From the NCBI GenBank assembly GCA_949152475.1, contig OX424566.1, positions 10,687,177 to 10,751,176 on the forward strand: a stretch of 64,000 bases of DNA, read 5' to 3'. The notes beneath the pieces are model-generated. The model did no database searches and was not told where the DNA came from. It worked only from the letters and a program-made list of their open reading frames with translations. A program made the translations under genes and the position numbers. This document shows positions 60,024 through 64,000 of the stretch, in pieces. This stretch comes from Terebella lapidaria. Lineage: Eukaryota > Annelida > Polychaeta > Terebellida > Terebellidae. Within the stretch, counting starts at the first letter, position 1. Each line of letters opens with the position of its first letter.

Positions 60024-60700
60024 TACAGTGGCTGATATATGCCATAATTATTTTTTTGGCAACATGCTTCGCAGCATGCAAAAAAAGAAAAATATTCAAG
60101 TTCAACAATTTTGATCACGTTCGAAATGTTTCCTACGTGTTCAAAATGTTTTGCACGCGTTCAAAACTTTTAAGTCACGATCAAAACTATTTCTGCACAT
60201 CAGATCACGATTTTAATAGTTTTGAACGCGTGCAAAACATTTTGAATGTGTAGAAAATATTTTGAAGCGCTTAATATAATTATTTACATTTTTCTTACTG
60301 GCGGCTCACACACATTCTTTTTCAAATTAAAATAATTAGTTTCGTACGTACACGTTCATAATGTTTTCTAGGCATTCAAAATATTTTGCACGCATTCAAA
60401 ACTATTGAAATTGTGATCAAAACTATTTCTGACGTGCAGAAAAACTATTTCTATCATTTTGAGTTTGATCAAAATATTTTGCACGCGTTCAAAACTATTT
60501 AATTCGAGATCAAATATGTTTCTACACGTCAGAAGTAGTTTTGATCGCGATTTCAATAGTTTTGAGCGCGTTCAAAACATTTCGAACGCATAGAAAACGT
60601 TTTTAACACGATCAACATTATGGAGTTAGATTATTGGTTTTTTTGTATATTGTGAAGCGTGTTGCAAAAAAAATAATTATGGCATATGTCAGCCACCGTA
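60024..60700. mobile_element. Fold-back MITE, TACAGTGGCTGATATATGCC ends, 6 bp flanks
   Basis: Inverted ends of about 45 bp (left TACAGTGGCTGATATATGCC, right complement TACGGTGGCTGACATATGCC) are flanked by CGTATT on both sides (60018-60023 and 60701-60706). The inside consists of mirrored GCGTTCAAAAC / GTTTTGAACGC motifs, so the whole element can fold on itself. Confidence 0.78.
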
Positions 60701-60706
60701 CGTATT

Positions 60707-61380
60707 GAATGATAGTTACTTTAAAAGGATTTGTGTGACGTCACGTACGGTTGTACTAGACAGACTCGGATCATTAAAAAAGACAATTGTTTTCACTCAG
60801 TTTCGTGTTATTTTGGTTAATGGGGTTTATGGGGAGTGACTTGGCCTCCCCATCAACATGATTTTCCCCATTACATGATTGTCTTCCAAGAACGCGTATT
60901 GCATACCCATTTCCAAGCCTAAAAGGCGAACATTTTCTTCAAGAACACGTTCCGATCTACCACCATGTGCATGGTTTTTGGGATGGCTTCGAGCGATAGG
61001 GGAGGAGAAGGCGCTGCGGAGTAGTGAGGAGTTGAATCGCAGTGAAGCCGAGCCTACTGACTAATGCCTAAGTCACATTTGCACCGATGCTTCCTCGGAT
61101 GTGGTTACGATGCATGAAAAGGATGAAATTTGGCCATTTTGGCCGGTCACCCACCGAGCGCCGGGGGGTTATCCGTGACTATCGGGCAGCAATCGGACAT
61201 GTAGACACGTCGGTGGAGGCATCGGAAGAAAATAACTCAGAGTTATTTTCTTGCGGCGACCGGTGGAAAAAATGACATCGCCAGTTCATCGTTATCACAC
61301 CTGCCGGCGACCGATCACAGCTCCTCCATGTACCCACTGGGCGCCGAGGGGATCGACCAAATTTATCGGCCGATTGATAT
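60707..61380. other. Non-coding DNA, becoming CpG-rich
   Basis: No recognised gene. From about 61080 CpG and GATCGG-like motifs become frequent, leading into the short tandem repeat at 61405. Confidence 0.4.
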
Positions 61381-61404
61381 GAGTAGCTCACCAGGTGATC
61401 ACCG

Positions 61405-61562
61405 CAGGGTATCCTGTCATGCGCCGATGGATGTGCGGTGGGTGTTTTTCAGATTATCGATCGATGTTGACATACGAGATGGTCAACGCAGGGTATCATG
61501 CCAGGCACCGATGGATGTGCGGGAGGTGCTTTTCCGATATTCGGCCGATTTGTACATACGAG
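61405..61562. repeat. CpG-rich tandem duplication, about 76 bp unit
   Basis: Two units share GCAGGGTATC, GCACCGATGGATGTGCGG (GCGCC in the first unit) and GACATACGAGATGGTCA-type sequence. The frame is open through both, but the protein matches nothing known. Confidence 0.6.
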
Positions 61563-62035
61563 ACGGTCACCTAGCAGTTATCTGTAGGGTACTGTGGGGT
61601 CTCCGGTAGGGCGTGATTGGTTGGCCGGTCGATACCCATTATGTTATGGATAATATTTATTAATTATTTTTTTGTCTATTAATTAATTTTCAATAATCTT
61701 TTTTTTTTGTGTATTAATTTGTCTATTAATTATTTGTCTTTTATTTTTTGTCTAAGCTATTTGATAATAATTTGTATCAACTGTTATATTGTCTAAAATT
61801 GAACAGGGTCTCCGAAAGTACTGTGAAACCATCTATTCTAGAAGTGATATAAACCAAATTTGGATATTAAAAAATTCCAAATCTTTATTGGAATATCTAC
61901 ATGCTCACACACTTGGATATCATATATCCTAAGGAACTTGAAACTAGACGCTTCCGGTTGCCTACGACCGCTTGGGTGTATCCCCCGTAGCCCTATCATC
62001 TCTGTTGCCCCAAATATATCACTGTCAAGTGTGAA

Positions 62036-63050
62036 AAACTAGAGCAAGGGCTAAAAAAGATTACCCGAGAAATGTTAAATCCCAAGTCACAACTGTTTTC
62101 TTTTCCCCACCAAAACTGCTGCACTGATTTTCCGAGGTTATTGAAGGTCAAATTCAAAATCACCACTGAAATCTCTTTATATGAATTTCCATTCGACATG
62201 TTTGATAAAATAAGGAAATACAGACAGATCAATCTTTTCACCTATTTATATTTCAACTCAGAATATTTTACAAACTTGGTTCCAAGTTGAAATTCAAAGT
62301 AAAATTTGACCAAAAATACATTTCAAGATGACGAAATTGGAGCTAGATTGAACTTCTCACCATAAGTTATATTTCGATTCATAATACATGTATGTGCCAA
62401 ACATGGTTTCAAGTTGAAATTCAAAGTAAAAGTTAATCAAAACTGCATTTCAAGATGACAAAATTGGAGCCAGATCAAACTTTTCGTCATAAGTTATATT
62501 TTAACTCATAATACCTGCCCAACTTGGTTTCAAATTGAAATTCAAACTAAAAGTTGACCAAAACTGCATTTCAAGATGGCAAAATTGGAGCCAGATCGAA
62601 CTTTTCACCATAAGTTATATTTCGACTCATAATATGTGCCAAATATGCTTTCAAGTTGAAATTCAAAGTAAAAGTTGACCAAAACTGCATTTCAAGATGA
62701 CGAAATTGGACCCAGATCAAACTTCTCGCCATGAGTTATATTTCAACTCATAATATGTGCCAAACTTGGTATTAAGTTGAAATTCAATGTAAGAGTTGAC
62801 CAAAACTGCATTTCAAGATGACGAAATTGGAGCCAGATAGAACTTTTCGTCATAAGTTATATTTCGACTTATAATATGTGCCAAACATGCTTTCAAGTTG
62901 AAATTCAAAGTAAAAGTTGACCAAAACTGCATTTCAAGATGACGAAATTGGAGCCAGATCAAATTTTTCACCATAAGTTATATTTTAACTCATAATTTGT
63001 GCCAAACATGGTCTCAAGTTGAAATTCAAAGTAAAAGTTGATCAATGTTT
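62036..63050. repeat. Satellite of about 120 bp period
   Basis: Begins with a GCAAGGGCTAAAAAAGATTA start like that of the TCAAGGTCA elements. From 62276 about seven units of about 120 bp follow, sharing TTGAAATTCAAAGTAAAAGT and GCATTTCAAGATGACGAAAT. The element end is not reached before the next array. Confidence 0.8.
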
Positions 63051-63059
63051 TCATAAAAA

Positions 63060-63945
63060 GCTATTGTGATCAATAATAGACTTAACTAGCAAAAAAATAA
63101 TGTTAACTTATTTGGTCACAAACATAAAATCTCTACTGGACAAAGCCTTCACCTTGTTGAGCCCAATAATAAATATTTCTTGTCTTAACTATTTTCATTG
63201 TGGTCAATAATAGACTTAACATGTAAAAATAAAGTTAACTTATTCAGTTACACCCAGAAATTTCTACCGGACAAAACCTTAACCTTGTTGAGCTCAATAA
63301 TAATTGTTTCTCATCTTAACTATTTTAATTGAGGTCAATAATAGAACTAGCAAAAAAAATGTTAACTTATTTGGTTACAGACATAAAATGTCTACTGGAC
63401 AGAATCTTTACCTTGTTGAGCCCAATAATAAATATTTCTTGTCTTAACTATTTTTATTGTGGTCAATAATAGACTAAACTAGTAAAAATAATGTTAACTT
63501 ATTCAGTACACCCATGAAATCTGTACTGGACATACTTTCACCTTGTTGAGCTTAATAATAAATATTTCTCATCTTAACTATTTTTATTGTGGTCAATAAT
63601 AGACTTAACTATTTTTATTGTGGTCAATAATAGACTTAACTAGTGAAAATAATGTTAACTTATTCGGTTACACCAATGAAATTTGTACTGGACAAAACAT
63701 TTACCTTGTTGAGGTTAATAATAAATATTTCTTGTCTTAACCATTTTTATTGTGGTCAATAATAGACTTAACTATTAAAAATAATGTTAACTTATTCAGT
63801 TACACCCATGAAATTTGTACTGGACAAAACCTTTACCTTGTTGAGCTTAATAATAAACGTTTCTCGTCTTAACTATTTTTATTGTGGACAATAATAGACT
63901 TAACTAATAAAACTAATGTTAACTTATTCAGTAATATTGTCCTGT
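63060..63945. repeat. Satellite of about 130-140 bp period
   Basis: About seven units sharing GGTCAATAATAGACTTAACT, AATGTTAACTTATTCAGTTA and TTACCTTGTTGAGC. A 36 bp piece is doubled at 63575-63620. Runs almost to the window edge. Confidence 0.85.
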
Positions 63946-64000
63946 TTTCACTGAAAACTTCAGTTCTCCATTCTGAACAAGAAACCAGTGTCATCACCTT

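Noticed and set aside
61328-61609. 93-codon open frame over the CpG-rich repeat
   Set aside because: It consists of two copies of a tandem unit and has no similarity to a known domain.

Overview
This window looks like repeat-dominated nuclear DNA of an animal, most likely a marine invertebrate. It is AT-rich, has spliced genes with GT-AG introns, many short inverted-repeat transposons, simple-sequence tracts, and a frequent TAGGCCTA-type motif. The species cannot be named from this sequence. No host protein-coding gene could be recognised with confidence. The only two genes supported well belong to one DNA transposon.

Layout. 1-5028: AT-rich DNA with a tRNA-like SINE remnant, a degenerate 17-18 bp tandem repeat and a G+C-rich inverted-repeat element. 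5032-18696: a 13.7 kb PIF/Harbinger transposon with perfect 45 bp terminal inverted repeats. It carries a four-exon DDE transposase (430 aa, + strand) and a three-exon MADF-BESS DNA-binding protein (259 aa, - strand). Both reading frames are open across all inferred splice joints. Each gene starts near one end and reads inward. Their 3' halves interlock: the last MADF exon sits in a transposase intron, and the last two transposase exons sit in a MADF intron. The introns hold smaller elements nested inside one another. 19.05-21.77 kb and 39.88-43.82 kb: two diverged direct copies (D1, D2) of one segment. Between them, 21.85-39.14 kb is a giant 21-bp minisatellite. It is interrupted by three copies of one hAT-like element that were multiplied together with the array, two of them by a nearly perfect 3,764 bp tandem duplication.

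43.8-49 kb: a G+C-rich patch, then several copies of an element full of TCAAGGTCA motifs that ends in a GGACC/GGTCC hairpin (also present in the transposase intron). 51,091-57,951: a 6.9 kb inverted-repeat element with arms of about 1 kb. The arms carry mirror-image 50-bp arrays, and a second inverted-repeat element sits in the middle. 58-64 kb: further fold-back and hAT-like elements, a CpG-rich repeat, and two adjoining satellites of about 120 and 130-140 bp periods running to the window edge.

The transposase and the MADF protein are expected to act together on the terminal and subterminal TGCGAC/GTCGCA motifs. The remaining elements appear non-autonomous.
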